From NCBI GenBank assembly GCA_023411175.1, contig JAEYPB010000057.1:1-18592 (forward strand): 18,592 bases of DNA, written 5' to 3'. How positions within the stretch are numbered: position 1 is the first letter of the stretch; each line of letters opens with the position of its first letter. This document shows positions 6,497 through 14,561 of this stretch, in pieces. Under the pieces are notes generated by a model. The model was not told where the DNA came from and made no database searches. It saw nothing but the letters and a program-made list of their open reading frames with translations. This stretch comes from Bacillota bacterium. GTDB lineage: Bacteria; Bacillota; Clostridia; Christensenellales; Aristaeellaceae. The position numbers and the translations under genes were made by a program.

Positions 6497-7477
6497 TTGC
6501 CCGATACAATCTACGCGGTGACCCGCGTGCACAACAACGAGCAGAACATGCTGGATCGCCCGGACATTGAGCGCCTTCTCGCCGCGAAGACGGTCGGCGA
6601 TGCGCTGCGCATGCTCCGCGACAGGGGCTGGGGCGCTCAGGACGCGCCGGACGGGGACATCGACCGGTTCCTCGCTGCGGAGCGTGCCCGCGTCTGGGCG
6701 TTTGTGGAGGAGCTCGTGGAGGATATGAAGCCCTTCGAGCTGTTCCGGCTGGGCGCGGATTACCACAACCTCAAGGCTGCGGTCAAGCTGTACAATGCCG
6801 GCGGTCACTTGGGCGAGGAAGCGTCGCGCTACTTCCTGCCCGGCGGCACGATCCCGGCAGAGCACATCATGAAGGCGGTTTCAGCGCGCGACGATTCCGC
6901 CCTTCCGCCGGAGATGGCGGAAGTCGCGCGAAAAGCCTACGAGGCAATCCTGCACACGGGCAGCGGACAGGCCGCCGATTTCACGGTGGACGCCGGCGCG
7001 ATCACCGCGATTGACCGGGCGGGGAAGGAATCCCCGAGCGACCTTTTGCGCGCTTGGGCCCGCATCCAGGCGGATGCGGCCATCGTGAAGATCGCGCTCA
7101 GAGGTGCGCGCATGGGCCTGAAAAGGGACGCGCTGGAAATCGCCATCCCGGAGGCCGGGAGCCTTGACCGGGCGAAGCTGATCCAGGCGGCGCTCCTGGG
7201 CGCGGAGGCGGTACTCGCGGCGCTGAAGGAGACCGAATACGCCGATGCGGCGGAGGTGGGCCGGAAGGGCATTGCGGCGCTTGAGCGCTGGTTTGACGAC
7301 CGCATGATGGAGCGGCTTCGGCCCCAGCGGTACGTATACGAGGGCATCGAGCCCATCGCCGCCTATCTGATCGGCCGCGAGCGGGAGATCGAAGCTGTGC
7401 GTCTTATCCTGACCGCGAAGCTCAACGCAATGGGAAACGAACTCGTCCAGGAAAGGCTGAGGGCGCTGTATGTATAA
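6497..7477 (+). CDS. ntpC: V-type ATPase subunit C (d-type, central coupling subunit)
   Basis: This 326-residue, mostly helical cytoplasmic protein has the standard length for the V/A-type C subunit. That funnel-shaped subunit sits on the K ring and transmits rotation of the D/F shaft. The N-terminal segment LDRPDIERLLAAKT and the FELFRLGADYHNLKA segment resemble the family, and gene order supports the call. The start is TTG 6497: AAAGGAGG (6481-6488) lies eight bases upstream and no closer ATG fits. The 3' end overlaps the next gene by eight bases (ATGTATAA), a sign of translational coupling. Confidence 0.93.
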   Translation: MPDTIYAVTRVHNNEQNMLDRPDIERLLAAKTVGDALRMLRDRGWGAQDAPDGDIDRFLAAERARVWAFVEELVEDMKPFELFRLGADYHNLKAAVKLYNAGGHLGEEASRYFLPGGTIPAEHIMKAVSARDDSALPPEMAEVARKAYEAILHTGSGQAADFTVDAGAITAIDRAGKESPSDLLRAWARIQADAAIVKIALRGARMGLKRDALEIAIPEAGSLDRAKLIQAALLGAEAVLAALKETEYADAAEVGRKGIAALERWFDDRMMERLRPQRYVYEGIEPIAAYLIGREREIEAVRLILTAKLNAMGNELVQERLRALYV

Positions 7478-7790
7478 GGCGGCGGTGGTGGGGGACAGGG
7501 ACAGCATCTACGGCTTCGCCGCGATCGGGCTGGAGATCCATCCGGTGACCGATCCGGCCCGCGCCGGGCGCCTGATCCGCGCGCTGGCGGAGGGCGGCTA
7601 TGCTGTCATCTACGTGACGGAATCGCTGCTCGGTCACATTGAACCTGAGCTTGCGCTCTACCGCGAAAGAACCCTGCCCGCGATCATTCCGATTCCGGGC
7701 GCCACGGGCAATACGGGCCTGGGCATGGCGCGGATCAAAAAATTTGTGGAGCAGGCGGTAGGCTCCGACATACTGTCCGGCAATCCGTGA
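7470..7790 (+). CDS. ntpG: V-type ATPase subunit F (central shaft)
   Basis: This 106-residue alpha/beta protein has the usual length for subunit F, which binds subunit D in the central rotor shaft. Family-like features are the start YKAAVVGDRDSIYGF, the VIYVTESL segment and the IIPIPG turn near residue 78. In E. hirae naming this is ntpG, not ntpF. ATG 7470 overlaps the end of ntpC by eight bases, so ribosomes likely re-initiate here. A gap of 37 bp precedes ntpA. Confidence 0.93.
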   Translation: MYKAAVVGDRDSIYGFAAIGLEIHPVTDPARAGRLIRALAEGGYAVIYVTESLLGHIEPELALYRERTLPAIIPIPGATGNTGLGMARIKKFVEQAVGSDILSGNP

Positions 7791-7827
7791 AGGCGGGCTT
7801 CTGCCGCGACTTGGAAAGGGATAATGC

Positions 7828-9609
7828 ATGATGAATACTGGCACGATCGTCAAAATTGCCGGTCCGCTTGTCGTCGCGGATGGCATGCGCTTTGCCAACA
7901 TGTTCGACGTGGTACGCGTTTCCGAAAGCCGCCTGATCGGCGAAATCATTGAAATGCGCGGCAGCCGCGCGTCAATTCAGGTCTACGAGGAGACCAGCGG
8001 CCTGAAGCCGGGAGAGCCGGTGGAATCCACCGGCAGCCCGATGAGCGTCGAGCTGGGCCCCGGCCTGATTGAAAGCATTTACGACGGCATCCAGCGCCCG
8101 CTGGACGCCATCCAGGCCATCTCCGGCGACCGGCTGAAGCGGGGCGTCGAAGTACCCAGCCTGAACCGCGAGAAAAAGTGGCGCTTTGTGCCGATCGTGA
8201 AGCCCGGCGACCGCGTCTCGGAGGGCGATGTCCTCGGCAGCGTGCAGGAGACGCCTGTGGTCGAGCACCGGATCATGGTTCCGCCGGGAAAGGCGGGCGT
8301 CGTGCACTCCATCGAGGCGGGCGACTTCACCGTTACCGACACCATCGCCGTCATTGAAACCGGAGACGGCGCCACCGAGCCGCTGACGCTGATGCAGCGC
8401 TGGCCGGTTCGCAAGGGGCGGCCGTACCAGAAAAAACTCAGTCCGGATGTGCCGCTGGTCACCGGACAGCGGGTTGTCGACGCGCTCTTCCCGCTGGCAA
8501 AGGGCGGCACGGCCGCCGTGCCCGGCCCCTTCGGCTCGGGCAAGACCGTTGTGCAGCACCAGCTGGCCAAGTGGTCGGACGTGGACATCGTGGTCTACAT
8601 CGGATGTGGCGAACGCGGCAACGAGATGACCGACGTTTTGAACGAGTTTCCGGAGCTGAAGGACCCGAAGTCCGGCCGGAGCCTGATGGAGCGCACGGTC
8701 CTGATCGCCAACACCTCGGACATGCCGGTGGCGGCGCGGGAAGCGTCGATCTACACGGGCATCACCATCGCGGAATACTTCCGCGACATGGGCTATTCCG
8801 TCGCGCTGATGGCCGACTCCACCTCCCGCTGGGCCGAGGCGCTGCGCGAGATGAGCGGCCGCCTGGAGGAAATGCCCGGCGAAGAGGGCTACCCCGCGTA
8901 CCTGGGCAGCCGGCTCGCGCAGTTCTATGAGCGGGCGGGCCGCGTGATCGCGCTGGGTTCCGAGGGGCGCGAAGGCGCGCTCTCCGTCATCGGCGCGGTA
9001 TCCCCGGCGGGCGGCGACATCTCCGAGCCCGTCAGCCAGGCCACGCTGCGCATCGTCAAGGTGTTCTGGAGCCTCGACGCGCAGCTCGCCTACGCGCGCC
9101 ACTTCCCGGCCATCAACTGGCTGACCAGCTATTCGCTATACCTGGACAGCATGAGCGGCTGGTACGACCGGAACGTCGAGCGGGACTGGACTGCAAAGCG
9201 CGAACGCATCATGCTGCTCCTGCACGAGGAGAGCGAGCTGCAGGAAATCGTGCAGCTCGTCGGCATGGATGCGCTTTCGCCCGCCGACCGGCTGAAGCTG
9301 GAGGCCGCGCGCTCGATCCGGGAGGACTTCCTGCATCAGGACGCTTTCCACGAAGTGGACACCTATTCTCCCCTTGAAAAGCAATACCACATGCTGTCGC
9401 TGGTGCTTTCGTACTACGACGCCTGCCGCGTGGCGCTCGAGAAGGGAATCCCCATCGGAGATCTGGTGCGCCTGGGCGTCCGTGAAGCCATCGGCCGCTT
9501 TAAGTACCTGCCGAACGACCGGATCCATGAGGGCCGGCGGGAGATCGAGCACCAGTTGGAAGATGAAATCGCCGAGCTTATGAAGTCGCTGGAAGAGAGG
9601 GATCGATAA
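7828..9609 (+). CDS. ntpA: V-type ATPase catalytic subunit A
   Basis: The protein has 593 residues and carries the ATP-hydrolysing sites of the A3B3 head. The P-loop GPFGSGKT is at 233-240 (Lys239, Thr240). The GCGERGNEM segment has Glu262 as catalytic carboxylate and Arg263. The non-homologous insert of A subunits is present after the N-terminal barrel, and ALMADSTSRWAEALREMSGRLEEMPG-like conserved blocks follow. Two adjacent ATGs (7828 and 7831) are possible, with AAAGGG at 7815-7820. Starting at the second gives Lys238 and Glu261, the same numbering as E. hirae NtpA. The stop codon overlaps the next start by one base (TAATG). Confidence 0.97.
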   Translation: MMNTGTIVKIAGPLVVADGMRFANMFDVVRVSESRLIGEIIEMRGSRASIQVYEETSGLKPGEPVESTGSPMSVELGPGLIESIYDGIQRPLDAIQAISGDRLKRGVEVPSLNREKKWRFVPIVKPGDRVSEGDVLGSVQETPVVEHRIMVPPGKAGVVHSIEAGDFTVTDTIAVIETGDGATEPLTLMQRWPVRKGRPYQKKLSPDVPLVTGQRVVDALFPLAKGGTAAVPGPFGSGKTVVQHQLAKWSDVDIVVYIGCGERGNEMTDVLNEFPELKDPKSGRSLMERTVLIANTSDMPVAAREASIYTGITIAEYFRDMGYSVALMADSTSRWAEALREMSGRLEEMPGEEGYPAYLGSRLAQFYERAGRVIALGSEGREGALSVIGAVSPAGGDISEPVSQATLRIVKVFWSLDAQLAYARHFPAINWLTSYSLYLDSMSGWYDRNVERDWTAKRERIMLLLHEESELQEIVQLVGMDALSPADRLKLEAARSIREDFLHQDAFHEVDTYSPLEKQYHMLSLVLSYYDACRVALEKGIPIGDLVRLGVREAIGRFKYLPNDRIHEGRREIEHQLEDEIAELMKSLEERDR

Positions 9610-10979
9610 TGCCCAGGGAGTACCGGACGATTCAGGAGGTTGCGGGCCCGCTGATGATGGTCGAGGGCGTAACCGACGTCGCCTACGACGAGCTGGGCGA
9701 AATTGAAACCGCCAGCGGCGAGCGCCGCCGCTGCAAGGTGCTGGAAATCAGCGGCACCTCCGCGTTGGTGCAGCTTTTTGAAAGCTCGGCAGGCATCAGC
9801 CTTGCCGACAGCAAGGTGCGCTTTTCCGGGCGAAGCATGGAGCTGGGCGTTTCGGAGGACATGCTCTCCCGCGTGTTCGACGGCCTCGGACGGCCCATCG
9901 ACGGCGGCCCGGAGATCCTGCCGGAGTTCCGCCGGGACATCAACGGCCTGCCGATGAACCCCGCCGCCCGCAATTACCCCCAGGAGTTCATCCAGACCGG
10001 CGTTTCGGCCATCGACGGCCTGAATACGCTGGTGCGCGGCCAGAAGCTGCCGATCTTCTCCATGTCCGGGTTGCCCCACGCGAACCTCGCCGCGCAGATC
10101 GCCCGGCAGGCCAAGGTGCGCGGCACTTCGGAGCCCTTCGCCGTCGTGTTCGTCGCGATGGGCATCACGTTTGAGGAGTCCAACTTCTTCATCCAGTCCT
10201 TCCGCGAGTCGGGCGCCCTCAGCCGCACGGTCATGTTCGTCAACCTGGCCAACGCCCCGGCCATCGAGCGCATCGCGACGCCGCGCATGGGGCTGACCGC
10301 CGCCGAATACCTGGCCTATGACAAGGGCATGCACGTGCTCGTCATCATGACCGACATCACGAACTACGCGGACGCGCTCCGGGAGGTCTCCGCCGCGCGC
10401 AAGGAAGTGCCCGGCCGCCGCGGCTACCCCGGCTACATGTACACCGACCTCGCCAGCCTCTACGAGCGCGCGGGCCGGCTCAAGGGCCGCCAGGGCTCGA
10501 TCACGATGATCCCGATCCTGACCATGCCCGAAGACGACAAGACCCACCCGATCCCCGACCTCACCGGCTACATCACCGAGGGGCAGATCATCCTGTCCCG
10601 CGATCTGTACCGGCGCGGCATCCAGCCGCCCATCGACGTGTTGCCCAGCCTCTCGCGCCTGAAGGACAAGGGCATCGGCGAAGGCAAAACCCGCGCCGAC
10701 CACGCGGGCACCATGAACCAGCTCTTCGCCGCCTATTCCCGCGGCAAGAACGCCAAGGAGCTGATGGCGGTTCTGGGCGAGGCCGCGCTGACGGACATCG
10801 ACCTGATGTACGCCAGATTTGCCGACGAGTTTGAGCGGCAGTACGTCAACCAGGGCTACGCTTCCGACCGCAGCATCGAGGACACGCTCTCGCTCGGCTG
10901 GAGCCTTCTGCGCATGCTGCCCAGGGGAGAGCTCAAGCGGATCAAGGATCAGTTCCTCGACGAGTACTACGGCGGCTGA
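9609..10979 (+). CDS. ntpB: V-type ATPase non-catalytic subunit B
   Basis: The protein has 456 residues, standard for the family. It has no Walker A lysine motif, as expected for the regulatory nucleotide-binding subunit. Arg350, in PSLSRLKDKGIGEGKTRADH, is the arginine finger that reaches into the catalytic site of subunit A and has the same number as in E. hirae NtpB. Other family blocks include NPAARNYPQEFIQTGVSAID and GLPHANLAAQIARQA. ATG 9609 shares one base with the ntpA stop, so A and B are translationally coupled. The C-terminus ends in Tyr-Tyr-Gly-Gly. Confidence 0.97.
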   Translation: MPREYRTIQEVAGPLMMVEGVTDVAYDELGEIETASGERRRCKVLEISGTSALVQLFESSAGISLADSKVRFSGRSMELGVSEDMLSRVFDGLGRPIDGGPEILPEFRRDINGLPMNPAARNYPQEFIQTGVSAIDGLNTLVRGQKLPIFSMSGLPHANLAAQIARQAKVRGTSEPFAVVFVAMGITFEESNFFIQSFRESGALSRTVMFVNLANAPAIERIATPRMGLTAAEYLAYDKGMHVLVIMTDITNYADALREVSAARKEVPGRRGYPGYMYTDLASLYERAGRLKGRQGSITMIPILTMPEDDKTHPIPDLTGYITEGQIILSRDLYRRGIQPPIDVLPSLSRLKDKGIGEGKTRADHAGTMNQLFAAYSRGKNAKELMAVLGEAALTDIDLMYARFADEFERQYVNQGYASDRSIEDTLSLGWSLLRMLPRGELKRIKDQFLDEYYGG

Positions 10980-10993
10980 CCAGGAGGCGCATC

Positions 10994-11665
10994 ATGCAAA
11001 AGGGACAGATCAACCCCACCAGAATGGAGCTGACGCGGCTCAAGCGCAAGCTCGTGACCGCCGTGCGCGGGCACAAGCTTTTAAAGGACAAGCGTGATGA
11101 GCTGATGCGCCGCTTCCTCGATCTGGCGCGGGAAAACCGGGCGCTGCGCGGCCGGGTCGAGGAGGGGCTTCGCGCCTCCTCCGCCGACTTTGCGCTGACC
11201 CGCGCCATGACGCAGCCCCAGGTGGTCGACACCGCGCTGCTCGCACCGGCGCAGGAGGTTGAGATCGAGGTCGGCGAAAAGAACGTGATGAGCGTCATGG
11301 TGCCGGAGTTCACGCTGAATTTCCGAAGCAAGGACAGCGCGGCGCTCTACTCCTACGGACTGGGCTTCACCGCCGCGGACCTTGACGACGCGGTTACCAG
11401 CCTCGCGGGCGTGTTTCAGGACATGCTCAGGCTGGCGGAAGTCGAAAAGAGCTGCCAACTGCTGGCGCTGGAAATCGAAAAAACCCGCCGGCGCGTCAAC
11501 GCGCTGGAGTATGTGCTCATCCCAGACATGCGTTCCAAGATCCGCTACATTTCGATGAAGCTGGACGAAAACGAGCGCGGCACGCAGATCCGGCTGATGA
11601 AGGTCAAGAGCATGATTCTCGAACAGGCGCACCATTACGCAGACCGCGCCAACGGCCAGTCCTGA
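10994..11665 (+). CDS. ntpD: V-type ATPase subunit D (central shaft)
   Basis: The protein has 223 residues. Two long helices (about 1-75 and 135-200) are arranged as the antiparallel coiled-coil shaft that turns inside the A3B3 head, with a short alpha/beta region between. The start NPTRMELTRLKRKL is a family hallmark, and the segment RRRVNALEYVLIP near residue 165 is also characteristic. ATG 10994 has AGGAGG (10982-10987) six bases upstream. It is the last gene of the operon, with the terminator 20 bases after its stop. There is no ntpH or ntpJ (K+ transporter) as in E. hirae. Confidence 0.96.
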   Translation: MQKGQINPTRMELTRLKRKLVTAVRGHKLLKDKRDELMRRFLDLARENRALRGRVEEGLRASSADFALTRAMTQPQVVDTALLAPAQEVEIEVGEKNVMSVMVPEFTLNFRSKDSAALYSYGLGFTAADLDDAVTSLAGVFQDMLRLAEVEKSCQLLALEIEKTRRRVNALEYVLIPDMRSKIRYISMKLDENERGTQIRLMKVKSMILEQAHHYADRANGQS

Positions 11666-11683
11666 AGGATTGCGGGACTACAT

Positions 11684-11712
11684 AAAGAGCGTCGCAGCAG
11701 GCGCTCTTTTTT
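11684..11712 (+). terminator. Terminator of the V-ATPase operon
   Basis: AAAGAGCG (11684-11691) pairs with CGCTCTTT (11702-11709), and T continues to 11712. It lies just after ntpD. Confidence 0.9.
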
Positions 11713-11778
11713 GAACCCGCCGCTTTGGCCATCTCGGGAAGGTAGAGTCCGTTGGCGCTCGCGCGGGCAGGCGGATCG

Positions 11779-11807
11779 TTGCGGTTTTTTCGGAACAGGT
11801 TTATAAT
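11779..11807 (+). promoter_or_regulatory. Promoter of the cupin gene
   Basis: TTGCGG (11779-11784) and a perfect TATAAT (11802-11807) are spaced by 17 bp, giving a transcript start near 11814, about 30 bases before the cupin start. Confidence 0.75.
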
Positions 11808-11843
11808 GGGTGGGGAAAACCATTTGGGACAGGGGGCGGCTTA

Positions 11844-12314
11844 ATGGGCGGAAAGGCATTTGTCCGAAGGGCGGAGACGGCGGAGACGATTACAAAGGCG
11901 GAACATCCGGGTTACGAGTGCAAGCGGCGCGTCATCGTGGGTAAGGCGGATTCAGAGCATTTTGACGTCTCCGTCTATGAAGTGCCGCCGGGGAAGTCCG
12001 CGGTGCCCTACCACTACCATGCGCGAAATGAGGAAGTGTTCTTGATCCTGAGCGGCACGGCGCTTTTGAAGACGCCGGAAGGGGAGCGGGCCGTCGCCGC
12101 CGGGGATTTTCTCTACTTCCCCAACAACGAGAATGGCGCGCACAAGCTGACGAACACCTCCGAGACGGAACCCCTCGTCTATGCGGACTTTGACATCCGG
12201 CACGACCCGGAGGTGGCCTACTACCCCGATTCCGACAAGGTTGGCGTCATGGACAGGGGCGTTTTCACGCTCTTCCCGCGCTCTGCAAAGGTGGGCTATT
12301 ACGAGGGCGAGTGA
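11844..12314 (+). CDS. Cupin-domain protein
   Basis: This 156-residue protein has a single cupin-2 barrel. Motif 1 is around 55-71 (PYHYHARNEEVFLILSG), with the metal ligands His57, His59 and Glu63 (or Glu64). Motif 2 is around 87-104 (GDFLYFPNNENGAHKLTN), with His100 as the fourth ligand. A divalent metal site is therefore expected. Single-barrel cupins range from enzymes to sugar-binding or sensor proteins, and nothing here identifies the substrate. There is no signal peptide. ATG 11844 has only a G-rich, weak ribosome binding site. It has its own promoter, is monocistronic, and is convergent with the SulP gene. Confidence 0.85.
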   Translation: MGGKAFVRRAETAETITKAEHPGYECKRRVIVGKADSEHFDVSVYEVPPGKSAVPYHYHARNEEVFLILSGTALLKTPEGERAVAAGDFLYFPNNENGAHKLTNTSETEPLVYADFDIRHDPEVAYYPDSDKVGVMDRGVFTLFPRSAKVGYYEGE

Positions 12315-12357
12315 TGTCCGGGGGCGTGGTTTCCCGCAAATAAGCAAATAACCAAAC

Positions 12358-12632
12358 AACGCGGCCGCCGGAAATAATCCGGTGGCCGCGTCCAGACCAT
12401 CAACAGAGTCCCCGCAGGGTTTCAATCGTACCCGGCGGCGTGTACGCCGGGTACGGGATAGCGACATCAGTACGTATACTGGTGGCGCTATCCACACCTT
12501 TGGTCAGTGCGACGCCCGGAAATCCCGGAGGATTTCAGGCGCACGCAGGCTCTTTCCTTTGCATCGGAAAAACCGAAGGGTTTTTCGATGCCTTGAACGC
12601 GGCCGCCGGATTATTTCCGGCGGCTGCGTTCG
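12358..12632. repeat. Hairpin-array element bounded by ~35-bp inverted repeats
   Basis: The region between the convergent cupin and SulP genes holds consecutive strong hairpins: 12359-12391 (14 bp, AATAA loop); GTACCCGGCG/CGCCGGGTAC (12428-12437 with 12445-12454); GGATAGCG/CGCTATCC (12456-12463 with 12486-12493) enclosing CAGTA/TACTG; GAAATCC/GGATTTC (12519-12525 with 12530-12536); 12561-12591; and 12595-12631 (16 bp, TTATT loop). The first and last hairpins are also inverted copies of each other (GGAAATAATCC against GGATTATTTCC, about 32 of 35 bases). It resembles a MITE-like or REP/BIME-like element, or a large structured RNA. I saw no target-site duplication and no convincing gene. Confidence 0.75.
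12561..12591. terminator. Probable bidirectional terminator between convergent genes
   Basis: GCATCG-bulge-AAAAACC pairs with GGTTTTTCGATGC around a GAAG loop. With a run of A on one side and a run of T on the other, it could stop both the cupin transcript (+) and the SulP transcript (-). The T run is inside the stem rather than after it, so efficiency is uncertain. Confidence 0.45.
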
Positions 12633-12686
12633 TCTCCACAATCCGAGGCGTCTGTGGTTCTATTATTATTACATTCCTATGTAGGA

Positions 12687-14210
12687 TCAGGCCAGCCCGA
12701 CTCGGCCCAATTCCCGGTGCATTTCCGGGCGCGCCCCGGTGATGGCCACTGTGACGCCGCGTTCCGCCAGGCGTTCGCGCAGTTCACCCAGCGCGCTGAG
12801 GGCGCTGAGATCGGCGGAGTAGGCGTGGGTCAGGTCCAGCGTGACGCTCTCAAGGCCCTCCGCCAGCGCCTCGATCTCCTGAATCCGGGTCTGGGTGCCG
12901 AAGAACAGCGCGCCGTGCAGGCGGATCACGCGGTGGCTGTCGGACGCGTCGTCGGCGGAAACCGTCAGGTGCGCGCTCTTGACCACGAAGGATACCGCCG
13001 CCACCAGCACTCCTGCGGCGATGGCGATGGTCAGGTCGAAGAACACCGTGCACAAGAGGGTGACCAGGTACATCATGATTGCGTGCTTCATCCGGGACGA
13101 GAAGATCTGCCGGATGGCCGCCCATTCGTTCATGCGCCAGGCGGTCACCATCAGGACGCCCGCCAGCGCCGCCAGCGGGATGCGCGACATGACTCCGCCC
13201 AAAAGGAACATCGACGCGATCAGCGCCAGCGAGTGGATGATGCCGGTCATGCGCGTCTGCTGCCCCGCCTTGATGGCCACCGATGTGCGCGCGATCGCCG
13301 CCGTGGCGGGTACGCCGCCCATCAGCGGCATCAGAAGGTTGCCGATCCCCTGCGCCATCAGCTCGCGCCGGGCGTCCATCGCCTCGCCCTTCATGCGCCC
13401 CGCGCTGAGACCGCAGAGAAGGCTCTCGATCATGCCCAGCGCCGCGATCGACACGGCGGGCCCCAGCGCGTCGATGACGGCGCGGACGGACAGCGCGTCA
13501 AGCCCCAGGCGGTTCGCGCCCACCAGCGAGCGCGGAATCTCGCCCACCTCGCGCATTGCGGGAGCGCCGGGGTTCAGAACCATGTTGAGCGCGAGCGCCG
13601 CGGCGATGGCCACCAGCGAGCCGGGCACCGGCCACTTGCGGGGCCAGAGCACCATGACGACGACGGCCAGCGCGCCCATCATAAGTGCCTGCGGGTTTAC
13701 GCTAAACCCCAGATGGCCGTAGGACAGGAGCTTTTCGACGAGTTCCGTCCCAGAAGAGGTCACGCCGAAGAAATTGTCCACCTGCCCAAGCGCGATCACC
13801 AGCGCGATGCCGGAAGTGAACCCGGCGATCACCGGCGAAGGAATAAACCGCACCAGCCCGCCCACGTTCAAAAGCGACATCGCGACGAGCAGCGCGCCGG
13901 ACAAAAAACCCGCCAGCAGAATCCCTTGAATGCCGCTCCGCGCGCCGACCACGATCAGGATGGCGGACATGGCGCCGGTCGGCCCGGAAATCTGATACGA
14001 CGCGCCGGAAAGCGCGCCGATCACGATCCCCGCCAGAATGGCGGTCACGAGGCCCGCCGCGGCGTCCGCGCCGGAACTCACGCCAAACGCCAGCGCGAGC
14101 GGCAGCGCCACCGACGCGACGGTAAGCCCCGCCATCAGATCCTTAATGAACTTTGCGAAATTGTAGCCCGAAAACTCCCCGCGGAGATCCCGGAAGTACT
14201 TGGCGACCAT
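12687..14210 (-). CDS. SulP family anion transporter with STAS domain
   Basis: This 507-residue protein has the SLC26/SulP layout: a membrane domain (about 20-412, around 12-14 helices) and a cytoplasmic STAS domain (about 425-507). The N-terminal SVALPLALAFGVSSG and YQISGPTGAMSAI segments are family hallmarks, and GGVPATAAIART is the conserved later loop. Glu262 (ALGMIESLLCG) is at the substrate/coupling position. Proton-coupled members have Glu there, while the Na+/bicarbonate transporter BicA has Asp. In the STAS domain Asp467 and Ser469 keep the positions of the SpoIIAA-type phosphorylation motif. Substrate (sulfate, bicarbonate or dicarboxylate) cannot be decided. The minus-strand ribosome binding site AAAGAGGGG lies six bases before the ATG. 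It is divergent from the flavodiiron gene. Confidence 0.92.
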   Translation of the reverse strand: MVAKYFRDLRGEFSGYNFAKFIKDLMAGLTVASVALPLALAFGVSSGADAAAGLVTAILAGIVIGALSGASYQISGPTGAMSAILIVVGARSGIQGILLAGFLSGALLVAMSLLNVGGLVRFIPSPVIAGFTSGIALVIALGQVDNFFGVTSSGTELVEKLLSYGHLGFSVNPQALMMGALAVVVMVLWPRKWPVPGSLVAIAAALALNMVLNPGAPAMREVGEIPRSLVGANRLGLDALSVRAVIDALGPAVSIAALGMIESLLCGLSAGRMKGEAMDARRELMAQGIGNLLMPLMGGVPATAAIARTSVAIKAGQQTRMTGIIHSLALIASMFLLGGVMSRIPLAALAGVLMVTAWRMNEWAAIRQIFSSRMKHAIMMYLVTLLCTVFFDLTIAIAAGVLVAAVSFVVKSAHLTVSADDASDSHRVIRLHGALFFGTQTRIQEIEALAEGLESVTLDLTHAYSADLSALSALGELRERLAERGVTVAITGARPEMHRELGRVGLA

Positions 14211-14251
14211 CCAAATCCCCTCTTTGCTTCAAACCCAATCAAACCTTTAGG

Positions 14252-14280
14252 AGCATACGCCCGTTTTCGACCGAGGTCAA
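14252..14280 (-). promoter_or_regulatory. Promoter of the SulP gene
   Basis: On the minus strand, TTGACC (14280-14275) and TATGCT (14257-14252) are exactly 17 bp apart. The transcript would start near 14245, leaving a leader of about 35 bases before the ATG at 14210. Confidence 0.75.
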
Positions 14281-14469
14281 CGGTTTTCGCGGAAAAATGC
14301 GGGCAAATTCTGATGACTGGTTCTGGAGAAATGACACGAAACACGAAAGCGAATTTGGCATTGTTGCGGCAAGCATGCAGGCACAAATTCTAAACGTGCC
14401 GATTCGGCGCGCCCGCTCTCCGAACTGGGAGGAAGGACGATGGAAGCGGCAGTTTCAACGCAATTCGTC
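14281..14469. other. Divergent intergenic spacer, nothing further recognised
   Basis: Between the SulP promoter and the flavodiiron promoter there are only small inverted repeats (for example TTTTC/GAAAA near 14283 and GCCGA/TCGGC near 14398). Open frames here have no ribosome binding site and no recognisable protein. Confidence 0.5.
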
Positions 14470-14498
14470 TTGTTTTCCGATTTAAAAAGTGGTAGAAT
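14470..14498 (+). promoter_or_regulatory. Promoter of the flavodiiron gene
   Basis: TTGTTT (14470-14475) and TAGAAT (14493-14498) are 17 bp apart, with TGG before the -10 (extended -10). The transcript start would be near 14505, with a leader of about 57 bases containing a small CGTCT-GGAC-AGACG hairpin (14526-14539). Confidence 0.75.
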
Positions 14499-14501
14499 CG
14501 G
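14477..14501. promoter_or_regulatory. Inverted repeat over the flavodiiron promoter (candidate operator)
   Basis: CCGATT (14477-14482) is repeated inverted as AATCGG (14496-14501), 13 bp apart. It spans the spacer and the -10 box, where a bound repressor would block transcription. No known regulator can be named. Confidence 0.4.
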
Positions 14502-14561
14502 CAAGAACTTAGAATAACCACGGATCGTCTGGACAGACGGGTTCGTTAAGGAAGTGAGCAT

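Noticed and set aside
12382..12742. Two overlapping 100-codon plus-strand frames between the cupin and SulP genes
   Set aside because: They are translations of the palindromic hairpin array, with no ribosome binding site and no protein-like composition.
12654..14393. 579-codon plus-strand open frame opposite the SulP gene
   Set aside because: His/Arg/Gln-rich antisense shadow of a GC-rich gene. The minus-strand frame has clear SulP and STAS features.
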